In this document: in pieces, positions 8,242-16,642 of the stretch | How positions within the stretch are numbered: position 1 is the stretch's first letter | How the letters are laid out: every line of letters starts with the position of its first letter | Source: Bacteroidota bacterium | GTDB taxonomy: Bacteria; Bacteroidota; Bacteroidia; Chitinophagales; BACL12 | Direction of reading: 5' to 3' | Assembly (NCBI GenBank): GCA_016718035.1 | Contig: JADKEK010000005.1 | Span: 248,001-312,000 of the forward strand | Length of the DNA stretch: 64,000 nt | Notes under the pieces: model-generated | Seen by the model: only the letters and a program-made list of their open reading frames with translations | Database searches by the model: none | Told to the model about the DNA's origin: nothing | Made by a program: the position numbers and the translations under genes

Positions 8242-10890
8242 TTAGCGACCGGAATTTTGTTGTTCAACAAGTTGCATTATGAGCAATTGCAATTCGTTGA
8301 GTTTAATTTGTAACGCTGCGTTATCTGTTTTAAGTTGTTCAATTTCGTCATTTTGATTTAAAACAGCAGTTGCCGTTTCTGATGTGGCTGAATTTAATTT
8401 ACTATTTAATTCCTGAATAGCATTTACCAAAACAAAATCCATTGCACCATAATCCACACCTAAATATTCCACTCCCTGGTCAGTATCATTTTCGCGATAA
8501 GTCCATTTGGTAATCATGTAAGGTGCAATTTTTTGTAACTCCTGAGCAATAGTTCCTACGCCTGTTTCACGAGGTAATCCTGCTTCTCCATTATAGGTAA
8601 ACCATATCGGATTTATTTGCATAACCAAATCAAGTCCATCACTAAAATCTTTAATATTTTCTTTTAATCGTTTATCAGATACTACAGTCCATGTTGAAGA
8701 GGTAGGTTTTGCAGCATCGTTTACACCGAGTTCTAAAATATGTGCAGGTGAGTTCGTGGCAATTCCTACGAATACATTACTAACGGCGCCGTTTACACCA
8801 TTTACACTGCCAAGTACCATGCTATTGCTGGTATTTACCTGTGCTCTTGAGCCAAGTGCTGTAGCATTAGCAAGTGAAACACCACCGGTATTTGCATTTT
8901 CGCCGATACATGTTAAGCTGCTACCTGTTGTGTTGGTTAATAATGCACTGTGACCAATTGCCACGTTACTTCCACCTGTTGTATTATTAAACATTGCGCT
9001 GGTTCCAAATGCCGTATTACCGGTTCCTGTAGTAGTAGCACCTAATACATTTGCACCTAAACCGATATTACTGGAAGAAGTAGTTAACTGATCGAGTGCA
9101 CCCATACCAATAGCTATATTTTGTTGCCCTGTTGTGCTTGCTGCAAGTGCATTATTTCCAATGCCAATATTATTTGAAGAGGTGCTACTTGTTAATATAT
9201 TAAAACCTATTCCAATGTTGAATCCACCGGATACATTAGCTGTTAAAATATTATATCCAATACCAATATTGTTTGTTGAAACAGTGAGTGCGTTTAAAAT
9301 ATTACTACCTACTGCAATATTTTGAGAACCACTGGTTAACGCATTTAAATTTTGATACCCAATGGCAGTGTTATGTGTTGCTATAGTTGCGTTCATGAGT
9401 GCATTATATCCAACTGCAGTATTACTACTGCCTGTAGTAGCAGTTTGTAATGCATTTGCGCCAACTGCAACATTGCCTGTGCTTGAAGTATTTGCTGCCA
9501 AGGCATTAAAACCTATTGCTGTATTTTCGCTACCGGTAATATTGGCAGTTAACGTGGAAGTACCAATAGCCGTATTTTTTATACCTGTTGTATTTACTTT
9601 TAATGCACCGGAGCCCAATGCAGTATTATTACTCGCAGTAGTATTATTAGCCAGGGCATTTTCTCCCATAGCTGTATTATTTGAGCCGGTGGTATTATCT
9701 TCCAGGCTACGATAACCAACAGCAGTATTTAATGTACCACTTGAATTGGATTCCATCGACTCAAATCCAATTGCAGTGTTATTGCTTGCGGTGTTCATCC
9801 TTAACGCGTTACTTCCAACTGCAACATTTGAACTGCCGGTAAAATTAAAACTTAATGTGCTGGATCCAATAGCAGTATTATTAGTTCCTGTGGTATTTAG
9901 AGATAAGGCGAATGCTCCCATCGCACAATTGCTGTCTCCTGTAGTATTAATACCCAAACTGCTGTTGCCTATCGAGGTATTGCTAAAACCGGTGGTATTA
10001 GAATAAAGCGCGCCACTTCCTATTCCAACATTGCTGGTGCCGGTAGTATTAGAAAATAATGCAGCTGAGCCAATGGCAGTGTTCCATCCGCCTGTTGTAT
10101 TATTTGCCAAAGCATCGTTGCCGAAAGCGGCGTTTGCAAATCCATTGGTATTATCTTCTAAAGCCGATTTACCGACAGCGGTATTTGAAAATCCGGAAAC
10201 GTTTGACATTAGCGACTGAAAACCTACTGCGGTATTATCACTAGTGGAGGTTTGCAGTTCCATCGATTTATAACCAATTGCTGTATTGCCAGATCCGGTT
10301 GTAATGTTTTGCAACGCTTCTTCACCTACAGCAGTATTATTTGACCCGGTTGTAGAAGCCTCCATAGAAAATTTCCCAATTGCCGTATTTTGCGCACCTG
10401 TTGTATTATTAGTTAAGGTATTACCACCAATACCAACATTATTTGCACCTGTATTTACAATACCTGCATTTAATCCTAAAAAAATATTTCCGGATGTTTC
10501 AATTGAACCGGCTACTGTATTATTTACTTTTATTTTTAAATCTTTAGCATCGGTGGTGCCTATAAAGTTGGTGCCGGGCGTTGTACCGGTATTACCTGTT
10601 GTAGACCATCCGGCTGCACTGTTGCCAATAAACACCCATGCCGCACCATCATAATAATAAAATCCTTTTGTTAAATCGGTTTGAAATAACAGTAAGCCTG
10701 TTGCAGGGGAAGCTATTGCAGTGCGTTGAACTTGTGTCATGCGCGGAATTAATAAACCTTTGGTGGTGGACTTAATATCCAGCATCGAAGAATTGTCCGG
10801 CGCAGAACCATCTATGTTTAAAGCGACATTTTGTGCAGTGGTTATTAAAACACTACAATAAAGTGAAATAAGTATGATTATTTTTTTCAT
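8242..10890 (-). CDS. Secreted 17-residue-repeat protein with C-terminal S74 (endosialidase chaperone) domain
   Basis: The ATG at 10890 gives a signal peptide (MKKIIILISLYCSVLITTAQ); the TTG at 10926 is less likely. The order is: a tail-fibre-like head (SSMLDIKSTTKGLLIPRMT), about 30 tandem 17-residue units with consensus N-T-A-[IV]-G-x2-A-L-x2-N-T-T-G-x2 (8917-10440), then an S74 domain with SDKRLKENIKDF and GVGTIAQELQKIAPYM, and a C-terminal coiled coil (EIEQLKTDNAALQIKLNEL). In phage and bacterial relatives S74 domains trimerise the fibre and cut themselves off before the Ser of SDKRLKEN. A trimeric surface fibre is likely. No T9SS tail is present. Confidence 0.8.
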   Translation of the reverse strand: MKKIIILISLYCSVLITTAQNVALNIDGSAPDNSSMLDIKSTTKGLLIPRMTQVQRTAIASPATGLLLFQTDLTKGFYYYDGAAWVFIGNSAAGWSTTGNTGTTPGTNFIGTTDAKDLKIKVNNTVAGSIETSGNIFLGLNAGIVNTGANNVGIGGNTLTNNTTGAQNTAIGKFSMEASTTGSNNTAVGEEALQNITTGSGNTAIGYKSMELQTSTSDNTAVGFQSLMSNVSGFSNTAVGKSALEDNTNGFANAAFGNDALANNTTGGWNTAIGSAALFSNTTGTSNVGIGSGALYSNTTGFSNTSIGNSSLGINTTGDSNCAMGAFALSLNTTGTNNTAIGSSTLSFNFTGSSNVAVGSNALRMNTASNNTAIGFESMESNSSGTLNTAVGYRSLEDNTTGSNNTAMGENALANNTTASNNTALGSGALKVNTTGIKNTAIGTSTLTANITGSENTAIGFNALAANTSSTGNVAVGANALQTATTGSSNTAVGYNALMNATIATHNTAIGYQNLNALTSGSQNIAVGSNILNALTVSTNNIGIGYNILTANVSGGFNIGIGFNILTSSTSSNNIGIGNNALAASTTGQQNIAIGMGALDQLTTSSSNIGLGANVLGATTTGTGNTAFGTSAMFNNTTGGSNVAIGHSALLTNTTGSSLTCIGENANTGGVSLANATALGSRAQVNTSNSMVLGSVNGVNGAVSNVFVGIATNSPAHILELGVNDAAKPTSSTWTVVSDKRLKENIKDFSDGLDLVMQINPIWFTYNGEAGLPRETGVGTIAQELQKIAPYMITKWTYRENDTDQGVEYLGVDYGAMDFVLVNAIQELNSKLNSATSETATAVLNQNDEIEQLKTDNAALQIKLNELQLLIMQLVEQQNSGR
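8917..10440 (-). repeat. 30-unit tandem repeat, 51-bp period (17 residues)
   Basis: Within the S74 protein, 30 consecutive units begin with N-[TVI]-[AG]-x-G; 28 are exactly 17 residues long and two (units 13 and 25) are 16. The units have diverged at the DNA level, so the array is old rather than freshly amplified. Repeats of this kind occur in trimeric autotransporter (YadA/Hia-like) stalks and in tail-fibre-like proteins of Bacteroidota. Confidence 0.85.
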
Positions 10891-10915
10891 GACAGTTGGT
10901 TGAATTAGGTTATTG

Positions 10916-11062
10916 TTATTTGACAATAATTATCACTTCATTTATAACATTCGTGGGTGTGGTTTGGGTAATAGCAGGGTTGTTGTGTTGTGGTTGCGCA
11001 AAAATGAACACGGGAATGGATATTAAAATCCATGTAATAATAAAATACCATAATTTTTTCAT
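10916..11062 (-). CDS. Putative 48-residue secreted micropeptide
   Basis: A short frame from ATG 11062 to TAA 10916 encodes 48 residues. It starts MKKLWYFIITWILISIPVF and reaches F-A-Q, a textbook signal peptide of about 22 residues, leaving a 25-residue mature peptide rich in Pro, Asn, Thr and Ile (PQHNNPAITQTTPTNV). It ends 25 bases before the ATG of the S74 protein, on the same strand, and lies just downstream of an 18-bp palindromic element. It could be a real leader gene of that operon or a chance frame; it has no family I recognise. Confidence 0.4.
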   Translation of the reverse strand: MKKLWYFIITWILISIPVFIFAQPQHNNPAITQTTPTNVINEVIIIVK

Positions 11063-11108
11063 AATTAATTGTTTATTGCAAAAGTAGATTTACGCAATAA
11101 ACAGGGCA

Positions 11109-11126
11109 ATCACATTGTGATGTGAT
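11109..11126. promoter_or_regulatory. 18-bp imperfect palindrome, copy B
   Basis: The bases ATCACATTGTGATGTGAT match copy A (11814-11831) at 16 of 18 positions. It lies 13 bases after the response-regulator stop and about 47 bases upstream of the micropeptide/adhesin genes, where an activator site would sit. A binding site for the LuxR-type regulator is an inference. Confidence 0.5.
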
Positions 11127-11138
11127 ATTTATCGGCTA

Positions 11139-11777
11139 TTAATTAACAAGCCTGTGCTCCATTGCAATTGCAACAGCTTCGGGAGCGGAATGCACCTGGA
11201 GTTTTTCGTAAATGTGTTTGATATGGGTGCGAACGGTATCGTGAGAAATAAAACACAATTGAGCAATTGTTTTATACGATTTACCTTTTACAAGGTAATT
11301 TAATATTTCCACTTCACGGTTGCTGAGGTTGAATTTTTCTTTGCCTGCTGTTTTAAACTGAGGAAACTGAAATAATATTTTTCTGGCTATTGTAGCACTC
11401 ATTGGCGCTCCTCCATTGGCAACATCAACAATAGATTCAGCTATTTTTTCGGTACTGCTGTTTTTTAATAAATATCCGGTTGCTCCGGCACAAATGGCGT
11501 CAAACACTTTATCGTTTTCATCGAATACGGTAAACATAATTATTTCAACATTCACATGCTGAGATTTAATTTGTTTAACTGCTTCTATCCCGTTTATGCC
11601 CGGCATATCGATGTCCATCAGAATAACATCGGGCTTAAGTTCCTTAACATGTTGTGTGGCATGAATAGCATTGTCGTAATTGCCAATACACACAACCTCA
11701 TCCTTCTCGTTGAGCGCTGTAACTAGTGCTTCGCGAAGTTCATTATTGTCTTCAAACATTAAAAACGACACTTTCAT
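11139..11777 (-). CDS. LuxR/NarL-type response regulator
   Basis: 212 residues. The receiver domain (residues 1-120) has the acidic pair in MFEDNN, phosphoacceptor Asp55 in VILMDIDMPG, and the conserved Lys in YLLKNSST. The output domain (residues 145-210) is a LuxR-type helix-turn-helix: LSNREVEILNYLVKGKSYKT and HDTVRTHIKHIYEKLQV. It lies 42 bases downstream of the propeller-type histidine kinase gene and is surely its partner. Near-identical palindromes lie on both sides of this gene, suggesting autoregulation and control of the adhesin genes downstream. Confidence 0.92.
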   Translation of the reverse strand: MKVSFLMFEDNNELREALVTALNEKDEVVCIGNYDNAIHATQHVKELKPDVILMDIDMPGINGIEAVKQIKSQHVNVEIIMFTVFDENDKVFDAICAGATGYLLKNSSTEKIAESIVDVANGGAPMSATIARKILFQFPQFKTAGKEKFNLSNREVEILNYLVKGKSYKTIAQLCFISHDTVRTHIKHIYEKLQVHSAPEAVAIAMEHRLVN

Positions 11778-11813
11778 AAGGTGTAAAGTTGTGTATTTGG
11801 ATAGTGCTAAATT

Positions 11814-11831
11814 ATCACATCATGATGTGAT
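11814..11831. promoter_or_regulatory. 18-bp perfect palindrome, copy A
   Basis: The bases ATCACATCATGATGTGAT are a perfect inverted repeat. It overlaps the stop codon of the histidine kinase gene and lies 36 bases upstream of the response-regulator ATG. It is nearly identical to copy B at 11109-11126, which argues for a shared binding protein. Confidence 0.55.
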
Positions 11832-14800
11832 TTTACATTCCAGCACAATACCGCTTTGTTTTTTAGGCTCAGAAATAATATTCAATGAGCCGCCGATTTG
11901 CGCTGCACGTTTTGTCATGTTGTTTAATCCATTACCTCTTTTCACGGTTTCAGGGTTAAACCCAATACCATCGTCAATAACCGACAAACTTAATTGTTTA
12001 CCTTTCTCTTTTATTGTGATGGTAACGTTTGCACAATTACTATACTTTGCCGCATTATTTACGGCTTCTTTAAAAATGAGGTAAATATTACGGATAAGCT
12101 CCGGATTAAGTTTAATATCAGATACTGTTGTCGGTCCGGTAAAAGTGTAATTGATGTTTTTTGATTCCAAAATTCCTGAGGCAAATTGTTCCATCCGAAC
12201 CAGCAGTTCCTGCAAGGTGTCATTTTCGGGTTTAACCGCCCATACTAAATCCTGCAGACTATCATTCATTTTAATAGCGCTTTCGTTTATTTTATCTAAA
12301 ATGGGTTCAACCGTTTCAGGTTGTTTAATGAGCCGCGATTTTACCTGTCCGCTCAAAATAGATATGCTGCTTAAAGTGGAACCTAAATCGTCGTGTAAAT
12401 CGCGAGAAATTTTGGTTCGCATTTTCTCAACGGCAAGTGCACGTTCCAAACGTAATTTATATATCCAGTAAATTATTGCGGTAACTAAAAGGGTGCACAA
12501 TAATTTAAACCATACCGTTTGCCAAAATGCCGGTGTTATTTCAATTATCACTTTGGCAGGCTGTTCGCTCCATATACCATAATTGTTTTTCCCCTTTACT
12601 AAAAAAGTATATTTGCCCGGACTTAAATTATGATAAGAAGCAAAATTTCGGGTGTCGGCATAAATCCATTTTTCGTCGACACCTTCCAGCATGTATGCAA
12701 AAGTATTTTTAGATGATTCGTTAAAACTCAATAGCGAAAACGCAAAATCAATATCATTATTGTTATACGGAAAAACATAAGTTGCAAGGTCGTCAATTAA
12801 TTTATTTCCGATTATACTTTTACCTCGCATCAAGATATCTGATACAATTGCTTTGGGTTGTGGAAGGTTAAACTGAATATCATTCGCATTAAAAATATTA
12901 ATTCCGGTGACATCCCAAAAATATAAATGATTATTATCGTCCTGTGTGCTGGCTTGCATCAACATATCATTTGATAATAAGGTAGGCTGACCTTTTAAAA
13001 GTATGAATTTGTTGGTAGGAATATCATACACAACGATGCCATTTGTTAATGTGCCTAACCACAACCGGTTTTTGGCATCTAATTCCATTGACACATATGT
13101 ATTATCAGGTAATAACTCGTTGCTATAATATACCGACGTTTTACCACTGCCAGGGTTCAATTGGCAAACACCAAATTTATTCAGTAAATAAACATTTCCT
13201 TTAGCATCACAAGTAATATCCAACACAATACTCGAAGCAAAAGAAATGCCTTTACCGGCAGGATATACAGTTGTTTTACCACTTGGGTAATGATATTTTA
13301 CCAAACACCCGGATTTTGTTTTTTTAGGATTGCTTGCATCGTGCACCGAAGCTGTCCAAAAATTACCATCAGCATCAAGGTAAATAGCGTAAAATAATTG
13401 ACTATATAGAGCAGTATCAACTGAAAAATGAATTGTTTTTGTTGTTTTATTTGTGAAATGATGCCATTCAATGTGATTGTTTTTAATAAAATAGATGGTG
13501 CTGTCGTTGGTATTAAAGGCATCATATTGGTATTTACCTTTTGCCGGATTATAAAATGTAGTATTAAAGTCTGCAGAGGAATACTGTTGTTTTTTTGTAT
13601 TATAATAAAAAAAGTAGGATAATTTATTATTAATTATTGAGGTTTTATTTAAATTACTTTGTGGAAAGTCATTGTTGGCATAACCGGTTAGATATGCTGT
13701 GTCGTTTATTGGATATATATAAACTGCGGGCATATACAGTTTAATAATTAAATCAGGTAGTTTGTTGTTCGCAGTTATTTTATCAGTAGGTAGGTGATGC
13801 TCATAAAAAAGCCAATTCCTATCGATACTGAATATTGTACTGTCCTTAACAACAATGTTTTTCGGCATACGCCGCTCCATTGCTTTTTGGCGGCGCGTAA
13901 AAGGAATAGTTTTGCTTTGAATTAATTTTGCAGGTATGTATTTTACATTATTTGAACACCCAAAATACAGGTCGCCGGATGGTGATTTTAAAATCGTTTT
14001 TGCATAAATGTTATCCGCAATGCCACTCAATTGTAATTGATTAACGGTGTTGCCGGAAATAATATAATTGAGTTTGTTGAGACTAGATGTAATCCAAAAT
14101 TCATCTTCACTTACTTCTACAATTGGGTAGGAGCCATAAGGCGAAATAAAATCTGAAAGGAAATTAGATTGAATTAACGCTAAACTTTTTTTATTAAACT
14201 GATACAAATTTCCGCCTGTATTCAGTATTAATATTTTAGTAGTAGTAATCGTAAAGCTCACCATTTCCTCGTTTTCCAAAGGAAGCTGTACTAATTGCAA
14301 CGTATTGTTTAGAATTGAATAAACGTATAAATGGTAGGTGGTGAGGAAATAAATTTCATTTTTATCGGCAAATACATCAATAATATATTCATTGTTTATG
14401 AGTTTGCCATCCAACAGTTTAAAAGGGGTATAAACTTTTGTATCGGTGTTATAAACCACGATATTTTTTTCATTTGCCAGCCATAATTGATTTTTATTGT
14501 CAATCTCGACGTATTTAATTCCGTTAAAACCATTGGCTGATAAATCTTTGGAATTTGTTTGGTAAAGCGTATTGGTTTTGGTATCTAATATTGCCAATCC
14601 GGAATTGGTAATTATGGCAATTTTATTTTTCCCTGCACTTATTATCGCATTTACATCGTTGCTGATTAAACTTGTACTATCATCAGGGTCGTGGGCTATA
14701 TTGCGCATCCTGTTTCCATCCCAAATAAAAACACCTTCTTTGGTAGCTATATACAAGTAACCTGCTTCATCTAAACACAAATCTGCCACAGGAGTTATGG

Positions 14801-14921
14801 TGCTATTATTTTCCCATTCAATAGTTTGAAAAGGATAGGTTATCACCGGAAATTCCTGGGCATGCAGTTGCAAGCCTAAAACACAAATAATACAAATAAA
14901 TGTTAGCCTAAAACATTTCAT
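11820..14921 (-). CDS. Propeller-type sensor histidine kinase (HisKA_3/HATPase)
   Basis: 1033 residues. A signal peptide ends at L-H-A-Q, followed by about 650 residues of two-component propeller repeats (LCLDEAGYLYIATKEGVFIWDG; KNRLWLGTLTNGIVVYD), a Y_Y_Y Ig-like domain (YMLEGVDEKWIYADTRNFASY), one membrane helix (LLCTLLVTAIIYWIYKL), a HisKA_3 dimerisation domain with phosphoacceptor His843 in RDLHDDLGSTL, and a HATPase_c domain with N box NNAAKYSN and G box DDGIGF. Such periplasmic-propeller kinases sense polymers or envelope signals; the ligand here is unknown. It is cotranscribed with the response regulator. Confidence 0.92.
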   Translation of the reverse strand: MKCFRLTFICIICVLGLQLHAQEFPVITYPFQTIEWENNSTITPVADLCLDEAGYLYIATKEGVFIWDGNRMRNIAHDPDDSTSLISNDVNAIISAGKNKIAIITNSGLAILDTKTNTLYQTNSKDLSANGFNGIKYVEIDNKNQLWLANEKNIVVYNTDTKVYTPFKLLDGKLINNEYIIDVFADKNEIYFLTTYHLYVYSILNNTLQLVQLPLENEEMVSFTITTTKILILNTGGNLYQFNKKSLALIQSNFLSDFISPYGSYPIVEVSEDEFWITSSLNKLNYIISGNTVNQLQLSGIADNIYAKTILKSPSGDLYFGCSNNVKYIPAKLIQSKTIPFTRRQKAMERRMPKNIVVKDSTIFSIDRNWLFYEHHLPTDKITANNKLPDLIIKLYMPAVYIYPINDTAYLTGYANNDFPQSNLNKTSIINNKLSYFFYYNTKKQQYSSADFNTTFYNPAKGKYQYDAFNTNDSTIYFIKNNHIEWHHFTNKTTKTIHFSVDTALYSQLFYAIYLDADGNFWTASVHDASNPKKTKSGCLVKYHYPSGKTTVYPAGKGISFASSIVLDITCDAKGNVYLLNKFGVCQLNPGSGKTSVYYSNELLPDNTYVSMELDAKNRLWLGTLTNGIVVYDIPTNKFILLKGQPTLLSNDMLMQASTQDDNNHLYFWDVTGINIFNANDIQFNLPQPKAIVSDILMRGKSIIGNKLIDDLATYVFPYNNNDIDFAFSLLSFNESSKNTFAYMLEGVDEKWIYADTRNFASYHNLSPGKYTFLVKGKNNYGIWSEQPAKVIIEITPAFWQTVWFKLLCTLLVTAIIYWIYKLRLERALAVEKMRTKISRDLHDDLGSTLSSISILSGQVKSRLIKQPETVEPILDKINESAIKMNDSLQDLVWAVKPENDTLQELLVRMEQFASGILESKNINYTFTGPTTVSDIKLNPELIRNIYLIFKEAVNNAAKYSNCANVTITIKEKGKQLSLSVIDDGIGFNPETVKRGNGLNNMTKRAAQIGGSLNIISEPKKQSGIVLECKITS

Positions 14922-14930
14922 GAAGCAGCC

Positions 14931-14963
14931 TTTGAGTAAAAGAATTCAGCCTAATTACTCAAA
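14931..14963. promoter_or_regulatory. 9-bp inverted repeat upstream of the histidine kinase
   Basis: The arms TTTGAGTAA and TTACTCAAA are perfectly complementary and separated by 15 bases; the near arm lies 10 bases before the kinase ATG (14921). There is no T-run after it, so an operator or a 5' untranslated hairpin is more likely than a terminator. Confidence 0.4.
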
Positions 14964-15012
14964 AATAACAAATTATTGATTGTTTGAGCTTCCCATCCAA
15001 TTTTGCCGGAGC

Positions 15013-15906
15013 TTAGTCCTCCTCCTCCTCATGCTCCTCATGGTTGCGTTGTTGTTCAGCGCCTTTATTTGCTTTTTTGAGGTAGCCTGGAATTTGAATG
15101 TCGTTTTCGTTACCACTTTTATGGCAATTAACACAATTGGTATACTGATAAATACCTTCTTCCTCGTGCTCTTCCCTAATATTATTTAAAGTGTGTTCGT
15201 GACAGCCATAACATGTATATGTTTTTAAGTTATTACCTGTGTGACAAGTATTGCATGCTACGTTGTGATTATTGTCAAGGATAAAATAATTATTGTGGTT
15301 AAAATCCGCAGGTTTCCATTTTTGGGTGTTATGACAAGTTGCACATGAAATTTTATAATTGTTATGCAAATTGTCACTAGGTTGTTGATGACAACTTATG
15401 CAATTGGATTTAATTGATTCATTTAAGGTGGTATGATCAAAGGCAGCCACACTATTCCAGGATTTAGTGTTATGACAACTTACGCACTTAGCTCCAACCA
15501 CTTGGTGCAAATTGTTAGAAGGAATATTATGACATGTTACACAGTTGTTCAATACAGCCAACTCTAATACACTGTGGTTAAATTGATGTTGTAGTGGAGG
15601 TGGTATTTTTCCTTTGTGGTCAGTATGGCACTCGGTACATTTTAAATTTTGAACACCGATATGAAAATTAATACTGATTTGCTCCTGCGCCGTTGCACTG
15701 GTGTCTAACCCTATTTCTTCCAATTTATGACAAGTAATACATTTTTCATTTGGTATGGAATGGAAAGCGGTGTGACAACTGAAACAATTATTTTCAATAA
15801 TTTGGTGTTCCTCTATCAACTCGCCTGAATTAAACATTAAATGTGGTGAGACAAAGGATAAAATTATCAGAATACCTAAAATGCCAAATGCAAAATACTT
15901 TTTCAT
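15013..15906 (-). CDS. Decaheme c-type cytochrome
   Basis: The ATG at 15906 (MKKYFAFGILGILIILSFVS) starts a signal anchor and lies 2 bases after the stop of the cytochrome b gene; the longer frame to 15990 overlaps that gene and is rejected. The 297-residue protein has ten CXXCH haem-c motifs (CFSCH, CITCH, CTECH, CVTCH, CVSCH, CISCH, CATCH, CNTCH, CYGCH, CVNCH) and many free His residues that could be the distal ligands. It resembles quinol-linked multihaem cytochromes of the cytochrome c7/doubled-CXXCH group. The C terminus is His/Glu rich (NHEEHEEEED). It should accept electrons from the membrane partner and pass them on outside the inner membrane. Confidence 0.88.
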   Translation of the reverse strand: MKKYFAFGILGILIILSFVSPHLMFNSGELIEEHQIIENNCFSCHTAFHSIPNEKCITCHKLEEIGLDTSATAQEQISINFHIGVQNLKCTECHTDHKGKIPPPLQHQFNHSVLELAVLNNCVTCHNIPSNNLHQVVGAKCVSCHNTKSWNSVAAFDHTTLNESIKSNCISCHQQPSDNLHNNYKISCATCHNTQKWKPADFNHNNYFILDNNHNVACNTCHTGNNLKTYTCYGCHEHTLNNIREEHEEEGIYQYTNCVNCHKSGNENDIQIPGYLKKANKGAEQQRNHEEHEEEED

Positions 15907-15908
15907 TG

Positions 15909-16475
15909 TTAAAAAATATAAACAGCTACAATATGTATAATTGAAAGTGTGGCAAACAGGAATGTAATAGGAAGATGTACTTTTCTCCACTGTTTCAGTG
16001 CGTCAACTGTTAAAATATCAAAGTGCAACTGATTGTCTACTTCTAATTTTGATTTACCTTGTTCAAGCAGGGCTTTTTTGTGTTGACCTAAATCTTCAGA
16101 TGCTCTTTTTAATAAAAATTTGCCGATGAGACCGGATGCAACATTAACTAACAACATTAATATAGCCAACCATGGTAATAAAGCGTTAAAATGAATACCG
16201 GCGTGCACCAATATTAGAACGGAGCCTAACCATGCTATATATTCATGAAAATTAAGATATTGTTTTGGGGGTCCGGTGGTTATGATTTTACGTTTCCGCA
16301 GGGAATAAATAAAAGATAAAATTATCAGAACTGTACCTATAAGACCCAGGTCACGTCCTAAATGAACTATATTATAGTAGTGTAAAATATAATCAATAAT
16401 GATGGTACTGATTATCATCATACCATACCATAAAAAAAACGGGACAACATACTTGCCTAAAAGCGACTGAGTCAT
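15909..16475 (-). CDS. Membrane cytochrome b-like protein, partner of the decaheme cytochrome
   Basis: 188 residues with about five hydrophobic helices. His residues are placed as in di-haem cytochromes b: IVHLGRDLGL, NFHEYIAWLGSVLILVHAGIHF, and WRKVHLPITFLFATLSIIHIVA. A cytosolic loop (residues 125-160) is charged. It is followed after 2 bases by the decaheme cytochrome, so the pair probably forms a quinol-oxidising or quinone-reducing electron-transfer unit. An FNR-like palindrome lies 80 bases upstream. The exact redox partner and terminal acceptor are not shown by the sequence. Confidence 0.7.
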   Translation of the reverse strand: MTQSLLGKYVVPFFLWYGMMIISTIIIDYILHYYNIVHLGRDLGLIGTVLIILSFIYSLRKRKIITTGPPKQYLNFHEYIAWLGSVLILVHAGIHFNALLPWLAILMLLVNVASGLIGKFLLKRASEDLGQHKKALLEQGKSKLEVDNQLHFDILTVDALKQWRKVHLPITFLFATLSIIHIVAVYIF

Positions 16476-16554
16476 ATTTGACGTCTTTAAAAAGAAGAAC
16501 TTTAAAGATATTGAACATTCCCTTGTTATAAGGTGACTTCAAATATCATTTAGT

Positions 16555-16568
16555 TTGACATTAGTCAA
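16555..16568. promoter_or_regulatory. FNR-like palindrome upstream of the cytochrome operon
   Basis: The bases TTGACATTAGTCAA form a perfect palindrome of 5-bp arms with a 4-base spacer, the layout of Crp/Fnr-family sites (TTGAT-N4-ATCAA). It lies 80 bases before the cytochrome b ATG (16475). Oxygen or redox control is a reasonable inference. Confidence 0.45.
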
Positions 16569-16642
16569 TTAGTAAGATATGACTTCTTAAATTTATTTAT
16601 AAGGATTGACTTTAATACAAAGCAATATTTTCGTTGCATTAG

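Noticed and set aside
8756..10654. Several plus-strand frames of 60-120 codons inside the S74 repeat protein
   Set aside because: They are antisense shadows of a 51-base repeat; their sequence is the repeat read backwards and has no independent features.
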